Of a stretch of DNA of 41,547 nucleotides, positions 1 through 8,411 are shown piece after piece (positions within the stretch are counted from its first letter, which is position 1; every line of letters begins with the position of its first letter). The DNA comes from CAZMMV01 sp964567475 (GTDB taxonomy: Bacteria > Bacillota > Clostridia > Tissierellales > Tissierellaceae), in the NCBI GenBank assembly GCA_964567475.1, contig CAZMMV010000005.1, forward strand, positions 1 through 41,547. The letters are read 5' to 3'. Below the pieces are notes generated by a model that was not told the DNA's origin, did no database searches, and saw only the letters and a program-made list of their open reading frames with translations. A program made the position numbers and the translations under genes.

Positions 1-946
1 AAAATGGAAATTGAAGTATAATTCCAGATGCTGTTTTAGTTGCTTCTCCTATTGCGTATATAAATCTCCTTGGTGTTTGGTGGAATAGCATACCAAATGT
101 AAGGAATATAAGATTTACTACGTTTAGATTTAATGCAAAACCATTTAATCTAAAATAATTCACTAAGTACACCAATGAAATAGCAACAGTAATATAAGAA
201 ATAAACTTGTTATTTTCAAGTTTGTCTGCTGGCGTATCATTTGAACCAATTAAATCTATTTCTTCATCTATTAATAAGTTCTTATCTACAGTAATTGTTT
301 TATCCTTTGCAGGATGCATTGCTGCATTAATTATAGGTAAGGTAAATATTAATACTCCTGAAACAATTAAGTTCAGTGGTGAAAATATAGTTTGTGACGT
401 TGGTATAGCTTGAGTAACTGCTCCACCTGTCATAGCTGCTAAATCGTTTGATGCTGTAGCTAATGTTAGTGGAATAGATGCAGAAATACCTCCATGCCAT
501 ACTAAGAAACCACTATAAGCACTTGCTATTAAAAGCCTATAGTCAACATCGTCTATTCTTTTAGCTAATTCTCTAGCATATAGAGCACCTATTACAAGAC
601 CAAAACCCCAGTTTAACCAGCATGCCATAGCAGAAACAAATGATACTGCTAATATTGCTTGTGTTGGAGTATTTGCTACTTTTGCTAAAGTTCTTAAACC
701 TTTTTTGATTGGTGGTGAACTTGCTAAAGTATGTCCTGTGATTAACACTAAAGCCATTTGCATTGAAAATGCTAGTAAACCCCATACACCATTACCCCAA
801 TGATTGATCATATCTAGTAAACTCTGCCCAGTATTTATCACACCAAATATTAAAGTTATGATAGTAAGAAAAATGGCAAATAAGAAAGCGTCTGGTAAAT
901 ATTTCTGAACCAGGTTTACAAAAAGATTTGTGAGTTTTTTAAACAT
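1..946 (-). CDS. atoE: Short-chain fatty acid transporter AtoE family, 3' part missing
   Basis: The frame reads open from an ATG at 946 to the left window edge, giving 315 codons; the C-terminus lies outside the window (family members are about 440-470 residues). It starts MFKKLTNLFVNLVQKYLPDA and consists of long hydrophobic segments separated by short polar loops. I read the family-typical stretches WLNWGFGLVIGALYARELAK (near residue 100) and YSGFLVWHGGISASIPL. Members are inner-membrane carriers thought to move short-chain fatty acids such as acetoacetate or butyrate. A GGGGG-rich ribosome site precedes the ATG. It is the last gene of the thiolase/CoA-transferase group, as in E. coli atoDAEB, but a hairpin at 1049-1084 separates it from the CoA-transferase genes, so it may be expressed at a lower level or from its own promoter. 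Family assignment is firm; substrate is inferred. Confidence 0.9.
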   Translation of the reverse strand, partial: MFKKLTNLFVNLVQKYLPDAFLFAIFLTIITLIFGVINTGQSLLDMINHWGNGVWGLLAFSMQMALVLITGHTLASSPPIKKGLRTLAKVANTPTQAILAVSFVSAMACWLNWGFGLVIGALYARELAKRIDDVDYRLLIASAYSGFLVWHGGISASIPLTLATASNDLAAMTGGAVTQAIPTSQTIFSPLNLIVSGVLIFTLPIINAAMHPAKDKTITVDKNLLIDEEIDLIGSNDTPADKLENNKFISYITVAISLVYLVNYFRLNGFALNLNVVNLIFLTFGMLFHQTPRRFIYAIGEATKTASGIILQFPF

Positions 947-977
947 TATACACATCCCCCTTTTATTATTATTATTA

Positions 978-1010
978 AATAGCTTTAATACCTATTGGAT
1001 TAATGCTATT
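978..1010. repeat. 12-bp inverted repeat in atoE leader
   Basis: AATAGCTTTAAT at 978-989 and ATTAATGCTATT at 999-1010 are inverted copies with one mismatch and a 9-nt spacer. The repeat lies 32 bp upstream of the atoE ATG, between the preceding hairpin and the ribosome site. It could be an operator or a leader hairpin; nothing in the sequence decides which. Confidence 0.4.
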
Positions 1011-1034
1011 TATTATCAAATATAAGAAAAATAA

Positions 1035-1085
1035 TATATAAGAAAATGGCCTAGATAGCAGCCTATCTTGGCTACCATCTAGGCT
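1035..1085 (-). terminator. Rho-independent terminator after CoA-transferase subunit B
   Basis: On the minus strand GCCTAGATGGTAGCC and GGCTGCTATCTAGGC form a 15-bp stem (two G-U pairs) with an AAGATA loop, 1049-1084, followed by ATTTTCTT. The wobble pairs exist only in the minus-strand RNA, so the hairpin is built for that strand. It starts 6 bp after the CoA-transferase B stop codon and would limit read-through into atoE. Confidence 0.75.
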
Positions 1086-1090
1086 ATTTT

Positions 1091-1750
1091 TTATACTTCC
1101 ATTTTTATTAAGTTTTCTGCTACTATTAATTTTGCTTCAGTTGCTTCTTGTACTTGTTCTACAGTAAATTCTGGATTAATTTCTGCTAATACTAATCCTT
1201 TATCTGTAACTTTCATAACTCCCATTTCAGTAATTATCATATCTACTTTTCCTGCTGCTGTCAAAGGAAGTTTACATTCTTTTAATATCTTATGATTTCC
1301 TTTTACAGTATGCTCCATAGCTACTATAGTCCTTTTTGCACCTGTTACAAGGTCCATAGCTCCACCCATTCCTGGTACCATTTTTCCAGGTATCATCCAG
1401 TTTGCAAGGTCTCCATTTTCAGCAACTTGAAGTGCTCCAAGTACTGTAATATCAACGTGTCCACCACGAATTATACCAAAAGATGTTGCTGAATCAAAGA
1501 AAACTCCTCCTGGTAAAATTGTTACGTTTTGACCACCTGCATTTACTATACGTGGATCTTCTTTTCCTTCTGCTGGTGCTGGTCCAAGACCTAAAAAACC
1601 ATTCTCAGATTGAAAAGTTACGTTTAAACCTTCAGGTACATAGTTAGCTACCATAGTTGGCATACCAATACCTAAGTTAACAACGTCTCCATCTTCTAGT
1701 TCTTTTGCAACTCTTTTTACTATAAATTCTTTAATTTGATTTTTATCCAT
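1091..1750 (-). CDS. atoA: Acetate/acetoacetate CoA-transferase, beta subunit
   Basis: A 219-residue class I CoA-transferase small subunit. The catalytic-glutamate motif SENG is at residues 48-51 and is followed by GFLGLGPAP, a signature of the AtoA/CtfB/ScoB family; GIGMPTMVANYVPEG lies before it. With the alpha subunit it moves CoA from acetyl-CoA or butyryl-CoA to acetoacetate (or a similar short acid), forming acetoacetyl-CoA for the thiolase encoded upstream. Start ATG overlaps the alpha-subunit stop as TAATG, so the two subunits are translationally coupled. Butyrate/acetoacetate or acetate/butyryl-CoA specificity cannot be told from sequence; the thiolase and AtoE neighbours favour acetoacetate. 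The name ctfB would suit equally well. Confidence 0.9.
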   Translation of the reverse strand: MDKNQIKEFIVKRVAKELEDGDVVNLGIGMPTMVANYVPEGLNVTFQSENGFLGLGPAPAEGKEDPRIVNAGGQNVTILPGGVFFDSATSFGIIRGGHVDITVLGALQVAENGDLANWMIPGKMVPGMGGAMDLVTGAKRTIVAMEHTVKGNHKILKECKLPLTAAGKVDMIITEMGVMKVTDKGLVLAEINPEFTVEQVQEATEAKLIVAENLIKMEV

Positions 1751-2406
1751 TATTTTGCACCTCCATCAACTATACCATTTACAAATATTCCTGGAGTTAC
1801 AACATCATTAGGATCTAATTCTCCAACTTCTACAATATTTGCAGCTTCTACTATTGTAACTTTAGCTGCCGCTGCCATAAGAGGATTAAAGTTTCTAGTA
1901 GCACCAAAATATTCAACATTACCAAACTTATCTACAGTTTCTCCTTGTAATAATGCAATATCTGCTTTAAGTGGCAATTCAATTAAATACTCTACGCCAT
2001 CAATTTTAATCTTATCTTTACCTTCTTCAACTACTGTACCCAATCCTGTTGGTGTTAAAAATCCACCAATACCTGTTCCACCTGCTCTAATTTGTTCTGC
2101 AAGAGTACCTTGTGGTACTAAAACTACTTCCATCTCACCAGAGTTCATTTGATTTCCTGTTTCTCTGTTTGTACCTATATGAGATGCTACAAGTTTTTTT
2201 ATTTGCTTGTTAACTACAAGTTTACCTACTCCAAAATCTGTAAAACCTGAGTCATTACAAATCAAAGTTAAATCTTTAACTCCTTTTTCTGCTAATGCAT
2301 CAATTATTTTATGTGGTGTTCCACATCCTAAGAATCCGCCTACCATGATAGTCATTCCATCTTTTATCTGATCTACAGCTTCATCAAGAGACATAACTTT
2401 ATTCAT
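1750..2406 (-). CDS. atoD: Acetate/acetoacetate CoA-transferase, alpha subunit
   Basis: A 218-residue class I CoA-transferase large subunit with the CoA-binding glycine-rich motif VGGFLGCGTPHKIID at residues 22-36 and the family stretch GLGTVVEEGKDKI. I place the start at the ATG at 2406 (MNKVMSLDEAVDQI) rather than the longer open frame to 2448, because an AAGGAGG site lies 7 bases before it. The 14 extra codons upstream overlap that site and encode no conserved sequence. It pairs with the beta subunit through a TAATG overlap. A small TGGGC/GCCCA hairpin sits just before the ribosome site. The name ctfA would suit equally well. Confidence 0.9.
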   Translation of the reverse strand: MNKVMSLDEAVDQIKDGMTIMVGGFLGCGTPHKIIDALAEKGVKDLTLICNDSGFTDFGVGKLVVNKQIKKLVASHIGTNRETGNQMNSGEMEVVLVPQGTLAEQIRAGGTGIGGFLTPTGLGTVVEEGKDKIKIDGVEYLIELPLKADIALLQGETVDKFGNVEYFGATRNFNPLMAAAAKVTIVEAANIVEVGELDPNDVVTPGIFVNGIVDGGAK

Positions 2407-2507
2407 TAAAAAACCTCCTTCATGGGCATAGCCCAAATTTAAATTCAAAAAATAATTAAATTTTTTATATTATTAACTTCATTTATAACTTTTAATAGTA
2501 TTATTGA

Positions 2508-2548
2508 CTAAACATTAGGGGAGACTCTTAATCTCCCCTAATGTTTAG
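2508..2548 (-). other. 17-bp perfect hairpin between thiolase and CoA-transferase genes
   Basis: CTAAACATTAGGGGAGA (2508-2524) and its exact complement (2532-2548) flank a 7-nt loop. It lies about 90 bp after the thiolase stop and 100 bp before the CoA-transferase alpha start. No T-tract follows on either strand, so a simple intrinsic terminator is doubtful. A processing or stability element that sets thiolase level apart from the CoA-transferase is as likely. Confidence 0.55.
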
Positions 2549-2635
2549 GATTGTTAATAATATCTCAATTATAATTATCTCACTAATATTAAATATTGTC
2601 AACCATATCTTAGTTCAAACTTACTTTTCTAAAAA

Positions 2636-3814
2636 TTAACGTTTAACAATAACTGCTGTTCCTTGGCCTCCACCTATGCAAAGTGTAGCAAGACCTGTTT
2701 TTGAATCTCTTTTTTCCATTTCATATAATAGTGTAACTAATATTCTAGCACCTGAAGCTCCTATTGGATGACCTAATGCTATTGCTCCACCATTTACGTT
2801 TACTATATCTGTATTAAGGTTAAGTTCTTTTATAACTGAAAGTGCTTGTGCAGCAAATGCTTCATTTGCTTCAATTAAGTCTAAATCTTCCACTTTCATA
2901 CCTGCTTTTTCTAAAGCTCTTTTTGAAGATGGTATAGGACCAGTTCCCATTATTGATGGGTCTACTCCTGCTGAAGCATAAGAAACTATTGTAGCTATTG
3001 GAGTAATTCCAAGTTCTTCTGCTTTTTCTTTGCTCATTATAACAAATGCTGCTGCTCCATCATTGATTCCTGATGAACTTGCTGCAGTTACTGTACCATC
3101 TTTTTTGAATGCTGGTCTAAGTTTACCTAAGCTATCCATTGTAGCACCAAATCTTGGGAATTCATCAGTATCAACTACTACTGGATCTCCCTTTCTTTGA
3201 GGAACTTCAACTGGAACTATTTCTTCTTTAAATCTTCCACTTTTTATAGCTGCTTCTGCTCTGTTTTGACTTTGTACAGATAATTCATCTTGTTGTTCAC
3301 GAGTGAAACCATATTTTTTTGCTATATTTTCTGCAGTAACTCCCATATGATATTCATTGAAGATGTCCCATAGTCCATCATGTACCATATAGTCTACAAT
3401 TTTTCCGTCTCCCATTCTTTGTCCCCATCTAGTTGATTCTAATAGATAAGGTGCCATAGACATGTTTTCTGTACCTCCAGCTACAATTACATCTGCGTCT
3501 CCACAAACAATAGCTTGAACTGCTAATTCTACTGCCTTAAGTCCTGATCCACAAACTTTATTAATTGTAAATGAAGGAACTTCTATTGGAATTCCACTAT
3601 GAATAGAAACTTGTCTAGCTACGTTTTGTCCTTGTCCTGCTTGCAATACATTACCAAAAATAAGTTCTTGAATCATTTTTGGCTCAACTTTTGCCCTTGC
3701 CATAGCTTCTTTTACAGCTATTGAACCTAAATCTACTGCTGAAACGTTTTTGAAAACACCTCCGTAAGATCCTACTGGTGTTCTAACTGCTGATGCAATA
3801 ACAACTTCTTTCAT
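2636..3814 (-). CDS. atoB: Acetyl-CoA C-acetyltransferase (thiolase)
   Basis: A 392-residue biosynthetic-type thiolase. Catalytic residues are where the family places them: acyl-accepting Cys88 (INKVCGSGLKAVE), His349 (GHPIGASGAR) and Cys379 (CIGGGQG). It interconverts two acetyl-CoA with acetoacetyl-CoA; beside the CoA-transferase it most likely cleaves acetoacetyl-CoA made from acetoacetate. The frame stays open to 3931, but I choose the ATG at 3814 (MKEVVIASAVRTPVGS). It has AGGAGG seven bases upstream, gives the usual family length, and the longer frame would begin inside the sigma-54 promoter at 3920-3935, upstream of the predicted transcript start. It is the first gene of the operon. 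Confidence 0.95.
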   Translation of the reverse strand: MKEVVIASAVRTPVGSYGGVFKNVSAVDLGSIAVKEAMARAKVEPKMIQELIFGNVLQAGQGQNVARQVSIHSGIPIEVPSFTINKVCGSGLKAVELAVQAIVCGDADVIVAGGTENMSMAPYLLESTRWGQRMGDGKIVDYMVHDGLWDIFNEYHMGVTAENIAKKYGFTREQQDELSVQSQNRAEAAIKSGRFKEEIVPVEVPQRKGDPVVVDTDEFPRFGATMDSLGKLRPAFKKDGTVTAASSSGINDGAAAFVIMSKEKAEELGITPIATIVSYASAGVDPSIMGTGPIPSSKRALEKAGMKVEDLDLIEANEAFAAQALSVIKELNLNTDIVNVNGGAIALGHPIGASGARILVTLLYEMEKRDSKTGLATLCIGGGQGTAVIVKR

Positions 3815-3919
3815 AATCCTGCCTCCTATAATTTTTATTTTATTAATTTTTAAAAACATATTATAAATATATTGTAATAGAAATTTAAAAAATTTCAATA
3901 TCCACAACAATATATAATA

Positions 3920-3935
3920 TGCAATTTTCATGCCA
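3920..3935 (-). promoter_or_regulatory. Sigma-54 (RpoN) -24/-12 promoter of the ato operon
   Basis: The minus strand reads TGGCATG-AAAA-TTGCA, a full match to the consensus TGGCAYG-N4-TTGCW with the invariant GG and GC in correct spacing. The transcript should start near 3910, giving a thiolase leader of about 95 nt. A gene for a sigma-54 activator lies directly upstream, so this promoter is probably silent until that activator binds and hydrolyses ATP. Confidence 0.85.
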
Positions 3936-4047
3936 TAATTATACTATCTTATAAATCTTGAAAATCAGTATATAATTTATACAATAGCCTAATATACAGA
4001 CCTTCTAAATAATAAGATATTTGGCATATTTTTTATTTATATTAAAG

Positions 4048-4144
4048 TGTATACAACAAGATACATTCAAGACAGATTTCTCTTGGTGTTTTGTATACTT
4101 TTATCTACAGTTACAAATGTTCTGTAGATAAAAGTATACAAAAC
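4048..4144. promoter_or_regulatory. Candidate upstream activator sites: 23-bp inverted repeat plus a lone TGTATACA
   Basis: A perfect 23-bp inverted repeat (arms 4088-4110 and 4122-4144, 11-nt spacer) lies in the 333-bp gap between the activator and thiolase genes. Each arm carries GTATAC; a third GTATAC, as the 8-bp palindrome TGTATACA, is at 4048-4055. They lie roughly 115-210 bp upstream of the -24 box, the usual place for enhancer sites of sigma-54 activators. The repeat starts 3 bp after the activator stop and could be read as a terminator hairpin, but neither strand has a T-tract after it. The rest of this gap (3936-4047) is AT-rich with nothing else I recognise. Confidence 0.6.
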
Positions 4145-4147
4145 TAA

Positions 4148-5536
4148 CTAAAATTCCTCTATTCCATACTTAGTAATTTTTTTATATAAAGCTGTTCTAT
4201 GGATTCCTAGTTTTTTAGCAGCTAAAGTCTTATTGCCTTTAGCTATGTCTAAAGCTTTCTCTATTGTATCTTTTTCAACCTGAGACATTATGTTTTTTAA
4301 GTTACCTACACTATCCGTATACCCAACCTTATCATTATCTATCTTATTTATTATTCTTTCTGGTAAGTTTTTTTGAGAAATGACTTTTCCTGGAGTTAAA
4401 TTAATGGCCCTTTCCAATATATTTCGTAGTTCTCTAACATTCCCAGGCCAACTATATTTTTTAAGAGTATTTATTGTTTCTTTAGTAATTCCTTTTTTGT
4501 CTAAATTCATTTCTTCCAGAAGATTTTTTAATATTTCTATAGCTAATGCTTCAATATCTTCTGTTCTTTCTCGAAGAGGAGGGACTTCTATAGGCACTAC
4601 ATTTAATCTATAGTATAAATCTTCCCTGAATTTTCCCTTTTTTATTTGTTCTTCTATATTTTCATTTGTTGCTGCAATTACTCTAGCATCTAAAATTATT
4701 TTCTTATTGCTTCCTATTCTTTCAAATTCTTTAGCTTCTAATACCCTTAAAATCTTAGCTTGCATTTCTAGTGGCATAGTTCCTATCTCATCTAAAAAAA
4801 TAGTTCCTCCCATAGCTTGTTCAAACTTCCCTAACTTGCCTTCATTCCTAGCTCCTGTAAAAGCACCTTTATCATATCCAAATAATTCAGATTCCAAAAG
4901 ATCCCTAGGTATTGCAGCACAATTAATAGTTATAAAAGCTTCCTTTCTTCTATAACTGGCATTATGAATTGAGTGGGCAAATAATTCTTTCCCAGTACCA
5001 GATTCACCAGTTATAAGCACAGTTGAATTTGTTTCAGCCGCCATTTTTCCTATCCTTTTTAGATATTCTATTTTTGGACTTTTTCCAATAATACTATCAA
5101 AACAATACTTGGCGCCTTCTATTCTTTCAATTTCACCCTTATATTTATTTATCTTTGATTGTAAGTCTAAAAGATGATGAGCCAATTCTTTCACTTGACT
5201 AATATCTTTAAATAAAACAGTTCCCATGGCACCTACAACTTTCTCCCCTTTAAATATAGGGATCCTGTTAGTTATCATATCATGTCCTTGTATCCTTTGA
5301 ACATCTTTTATTTCTTTTTTTCCTGTTTTAACTACTATATGCATGCGAGTATTCTCTATAATCTCTTCTACAGCTTCTCCTATAACCTCTTCTTCTTTTA
5401 TTCCCATTAACTTATCATAATTCATTTTTACTATCTTGCCCTCAGAGTCTACCAATACATAACCTTCATAGGCATAAACTAAAATATCCTCTAATACATC
5501 AATACTATTTCTAAGTTCCGCTAATACATCTATCAA
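4148..5536 (-). CDS. PAS-domain sigma-54-dependent transcriptional activator
   Basis: A 462-residue enhancer-binding protein. Residues about 14-115 form a PAS sensor and 115-140 a short helical linker. The AAA+ domain has Walker A GESGTGKE (177-184), the sigma-54 contact loop GAFTGA (224-229), Walker B GGTIFLDE (243-250) and the WPGNVREL block (363-370). A Fis-type helix-turn-helix ends the protein (about 433-455, GNKTLAAKKLGIHRTALYKK). There is no receiver domain, so unlike E. coli AtoC it is not a response regulator; a ligand sensed by the PAS domain is likely. It starts with TTG five bases after AGAGGTGA, 11 bp after the wecB stop, so it is probably transcribed with the housekeeping cluster. 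The adjacent ato operon with a sigma-54 promoter is its evident target. Confidence 0.92.
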   Translation of the reverse strand: MIDVLAELRNSIDVLEDILVYAYEGYVLVDSEGKIVKMNYDKLMGIKEEEVIGEAVEEIIENTRMHIVVKTGKKEIKDVQRIQGHDMITNRIPIFKGEKVVGAMGTVLFKDISQVKELAHHLLDLQSKINKYKGEIERIEGAKYCFDSIIGKSPKIEYLKRIGKMAAETNSTVLITGESGTGKELFAHSIHNASYRRKEAFITINCAAIPRDLLESELFGYDKGAFTGARNEGKLGKFEQAMGGTIFLDEIGTMPLEMQAKILRVLEAKEFERIGSNKKIILDARVIAATNENIEEQIKKGKFREDLYYRLNVVPIEVPPLRERTEDIEALAIEILKNLLEEMNLDKKGITKETINTLKKYSWPGNVRELRNILERAINLTPGKVISQKNLPERIINKIDNDKVGYTDSVGNLKNIMSQVEKDTIEKALDIAKGNKTLAAKKLGIHRTALYKKITKYGIEEF

Positions 5537-5547
5537 TTAATCACCTC

Positions 5548-6657
5548 TTAGGAGTTTTGCTCCAATAATATATCAACTATCTTTTGGCTAGCTTTTCCGT
5601 CTCCATAAGGATTTACTGCCTTTGCCATTTTATCATACTCTTCTTCTTTTGACAAAAGTATATCTAACTCATTGTAAAGCTTTTCATAACTTGTACCTAC
5701 TAGTTTTGCAGTACCTGACTCTATACCTTCTGGTCTTTCTGTCTCTTCTCTAACTACAAGTACAGGTTTGCCTAGTGTAGGTGCTTCTTCTTGAAGTCCT
5801 CCTGAATCTGTAACTACTAAGTTTACCTTTGCCATAAGATTTGTAAATGGCTCATAATCTAAGGGTTCTATTATATGAATTCTATTATTATTAGCTAATA
5901 TCTTCCTAGCAATTTCTCTAACTTTTGGATTTAAATGAATTGGAAAAACAACTTCCACATTTTCATATTTATTTACTATGTCCTTTATTGCATTAAATAT
6001 ATTTTCCATAGGTTTTCCTATGTTTTCTCTCCTATGAGATGTCAAAAGAATTACCTTTTTATTTTTATAATCTAATTTATTTAATAATTCTTCTTTAAAT
6101 ATGTAATCCTCTTTTATTGTATATTGTAATGCATCTATAACTGTATTTCCTGTAATAAATATATTTTCTTCTGGATAATCTTCTTTAATTAAATTTTGTC
6201 TATTTCTCTCCGTTGGTGCAAAATGAAAATTGGTAACTATACCTGTTAATTTTCTATTTGCTTCTTCTGGATAAGGCGAATAGATGTTTCCACTTCTCAA
6301 ACCTGCTTCTACATGTCCTATCTTGACACCTTGATAAAATGCAGCTAATGCTCCTGAAAACACAGTAGTAGTATCTCCTTGAACCAATAGTACATCTGGT
6401 TTCTCCTTTATAATTACCTCTTCTAATCCTTGTAAAGCTTTAGTTGTTATGCCAGTCAAAGTTTGTCCCGGCTTAAATATATTTAAATCATAATCTGGAA
6501 CTATCTTAAATAAATTTAGTACTTGATCAAGCATTTCTCTATGCTGAGCTGTAATGCATACAACAGACTCTACACCTTGTCTTTTCTCTAATTCCTTAAC
6601 AATAGGTGCCATCTTAATTCCCTCTGGTCTAGTTCCAAATACAGTCATTATCTTCAT
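5548..6657 (-). CDS. wecB: UDP-N-acetylglucosamine 2-epimerase (non-hydrolysing)
   Basis: A 369-residue GT-B-fold epimerase that converts UDP-GlcNAc to UDP-ManNAc for cell-surface polymers. Visible family motifs are VFGTRPEGIKMAP at the N-terminus, HVEAGLRSGN with PYPEEANRKL, TSHRREN, and DSGGLQEEAPTLGKPVLV in the C-terminal nucleotide-binding half. I choose the ATG at 6657; a GTG three codons upstream (6666) is in frame but only two bases from the AAAGG site. It follows the wecA/tagO gene after about 30 bp, as in many Clostridia, and probably feeds ManNAc into the same wall-linked polymer. The mnaA name of Bacillus is equivalent. Confidence 0.93.
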   Translation of the reverse strand: MKIMTVFGTRPEGIKMAPIVKELEKRQGVESVVCITAQHREMLDQVLNLFKIVPDYDLNIFKPGQTLTGITTKALQGLEEVIIKEKPDVLLVQGDTTTVFSGALAAFYQGVKIGHVEAGLRSGNIYSPYPEEANRKLTGIVTNFHFAPTERNRQNLIKEDYPEENIFITGNTVIDALQYTIKEDYIFKEELLNKLDYKNKKVILLTSHRRENIGKPMENIFNAIKDIVNKYENVEVVFPIHLNPKVREIARKILANNNRIHIIEPLDYEPFTNLMAKVNLVVTDSGGLQEEAPTLGKPVLVVREETERPEGIESGTAKLVGTSYEKLYNELDILLSKEEEYDKMAKAVNPYGDGKASQKIVDILLEQNS

Positions 6658-6687
6658 CTTAATCACAACCTTTCTATCTTATCTACA

Positions 6688-7713
6688 TTATTGTTTATTT
6701 TCAAACAATCCCATTCTTATAGCTATTAGGACTGAAGAAATCAACATTCCTACTGATACATATACTGCCTGCTTGCTATTTGCCTTGGATACTAATATGG
6801 CAAAAACTCCAAACACTGCAGATATTGCATATAATATCAAGACTGCCTTTCTCTGTGAAAATCCTCTATTTAACAATCTATGATGTAAATGCCCCTTATC
6901 TGCTGCTGCAACAGATTGACCACTTAATAATCTTCTAAATATTGCAAATGTGGTATCAAAAATAGGTACTCCCAGTATTATAATTGGTGCAATCACTGCT
7001 ATAGCGGCAACACTTTTCATTGCTCCTTCTATAGATATAACTGCCAACATAAAACCTAAAAACAATGCTCCAGTATCTCCCATGAAAATCTTTGCTGGGT
7101 TAAAGTTAAAAGGTAAAAAGCCTATACAAGCTCCAGCAACTGCAGCTGAAAGTATAGTTATATGAGTATATCCAAATATATTTGCTACAACCATAAGTGA
7201 TAAACTAGATATAGTTGCTACTCCAGCTGAAAGTCCATCTAATCCATCAATAAAATTCAATGTATTTGTAATCCCTACTACCCAAAACAAGGTAATGGGA
7301 ATAGATAGCCATCCAAGTTGCAAAAGTGTAGTACTCTTTGCAAATGGATTAGTTATATATTCAATTCTTATACCTCCAATTACTAGCACTACAGCGGCTA
7401 ATATTTGAACTATTAATTTATATTTAGGTTTAAGTTCCTTTAAATCATCTATAACTCCGCCTGCTACAATAACAAGTCCACCTATTAAAATAGAAATCAT
7501 AGTTTTATCTAAAGGCAAAAATATCAACATAGATAAAACTACTCCTATAAATATAGCTAATCCTCCTATTAAAGGCATAGGTTTTTTATGTACTCTTCTA
7601 TTATCCTTTGGAATATCTACAGCTCCAATCTTAATAGCCAGTTTCCTTACTAAAGGAGTGGCTATAAAAGACGTTAGAGCTGCAAGTATAAATGGTGCTA
7701 TGAATACTCCCAT
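6688..7713 (-). CDS. tagO: Undecaprenyl-phosphate GlcNAc-1-phosphate transferase, WecA/TagO family
   Basis: A 341-residue polytopic membrane protein with about ten hydrophobic helices. The cytoplasmic catalytic motifs are NFIDGLDGLSAG, NFNPAKIFMGDTGALFLGF and the carbohydrate-recognition segment KGHLHHRLLNRGFSQRKAV. The early loop RVHKKPMPLIGG is also typical. The enzyme loads GlcNAc-1-phosphate onto undecaprenyl phosphate, the first step of teichoic acid or secondary wall polymer assembly. The SLH proteins in this window need such a polymer as anchor, so the pairing with wecB makes sense. It lies 14 bp downstream of upp, so both are probably in one transcript. Confidence 0.93.
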   Translation of the reverse strand: MGVFIAPFILAALTSFIATPLVRKLAIKIGAVDIPKDNRRVHKKPMPLIGGLAIFIGVVLSMLIFLPLDKTMISILIGGLVIVAGGVIDDLKELKPKYKLIVQILAAVVLVIGGIRIEYITNPFAKSTTLLQLGWLSIPITLFWVVGITNTLNFIDGLDGLSAGVATISSLSLMVVANIFGYTHITILSAAVAGACIGFLPFNFNPAKIFMGDTGALFLGFMLAVISIEGAMKSVAAIAVIAPIIILGVPIFDTTFAIFRRLLSGQSVAAADKGHLHHRLLNRGFSQRKAVLILYAISAVFGVFAILVSKANSKQAVYVSVGMLISSVLIAIRMGLFENKQ

Positions 7714-7727
7714 ATTACCCTCTCTTT

Positions 7728-8357
7728 CTACTTAGTGCCAAATAGTCTGTCCCCAGCATCTCCAAGACCTGGCACTATATAAGCATCTTTGTTTAATTTT
7801 TCATCTAAAGCTGCTACATAGATATCAACTTCTGGATGAGCTTTTTTAACTGCTTCAACACCTTCAGGCGCTGCTACTAGGCAAACAAATTTAATAGACT
7901 TTGCTCCCTTTTCTTTTAAAAACTCAATAGCTGTTGTTGCTGATCCACCTGTTGCTAACATTGGATCAAGTACTATTAATTCTCTTTCCTCAATGTCCTT
8001 AGGCAACTTACAATAATATTCTACAGGTTTTAATGTTTCTGGATCACGATATAATCCAATATGACCTACTCTAGCTGCAGGTAAAAGTTGTAACATTCCA
8101 TCTACCATTCCCAAACCTGCCCTTAATATAGGTATAAGTCCTACTTTTTTACCTGATATAACTTGTGAAATCATCTTCCCAACGGGAGTTTCTATTTCTA
8201 TTTCTTCCAATGTGAAATCCCTAGTTACCTCGTAAGCCATTAATGTTGATATCTCTGTTACTAACTCTCTAAATTCCTTTGATCCTGTGTTTTTATCCCT
8301 AATAAGTGTAAGTTTATGCTTAATAAGGGGATGATCAAGTACTACTACCTTTGCCAT
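7728..8357 (-). CDS. upp: Uracil phosphoribosyltransferase
   Basis: A 209-residue enzyme of pyrimidine salvage that makes UMP from uracil and PRPP. The PRPP loop is LDPMLATGGSATTA (residues 130-143) and the uracil-binding end is PGLGDAGDRLFGT (196-208). The length matches Bacillus Upp exactly when the ATG at 8357 (MAKVVVLDHP) is used. A GGGAG site precedes it; the six extra codons of the longer frame overlap that site. It sits between rpiB and tagO, the common clostridial order. Confidence 0.96.
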   Translation of the reverse strand: MAKVVVLDHPLIKHKLTLIRDKNTGSKEFRELVTEISTLMAYEVTRDFTLEEIEIETPVGKMISQVISGKKVGLIPILRAGLGMVDGMLQLLPAARVGHIGLYRDPETLKPVEYYCKLPKDIEERELIVLDPMLATGGSATTAIEFLKEKGAKSIKFVCLVAAPEGVEAVKKAHPEVDIYVAALDEKLNKDAYIVPGLGDAGDRLFGTK

Positions 8358-8411
8358 ATAAAAAACTCCCTTCAAAATCTTAATTATTTTCTTTTAACAT
8401 TATAACACAAA

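Noticed and set aside
573..785. A 70-codon minus-strand frame near the left edge
   Set aside because: It overlaps the AtoE frame, which reads through without a stop and matches the family.
1736..2152. A 138-codon plus-strand frame opposite the CoA-transferase
   Set aside because: Antisense shadow of a certain gene; low-complexity S/T/P-rich translation with no motif.
3815..3931. N-terminal extension of the thiolase by 39 codons
   Set aside because: It would start inside the sigma-54 promoter, upstream of the predicted transcript start, and exceeds the family length. AGGAGG stands before the ATG at 3814.
4088..4144. The 23-bp inverted repeat as an ordinary rho-independent terminator of the activator gene
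   Set aside because: No T-tract follows on either strand and a third GTATAC lies nearby; an activator site fits better, though both roles are possible.
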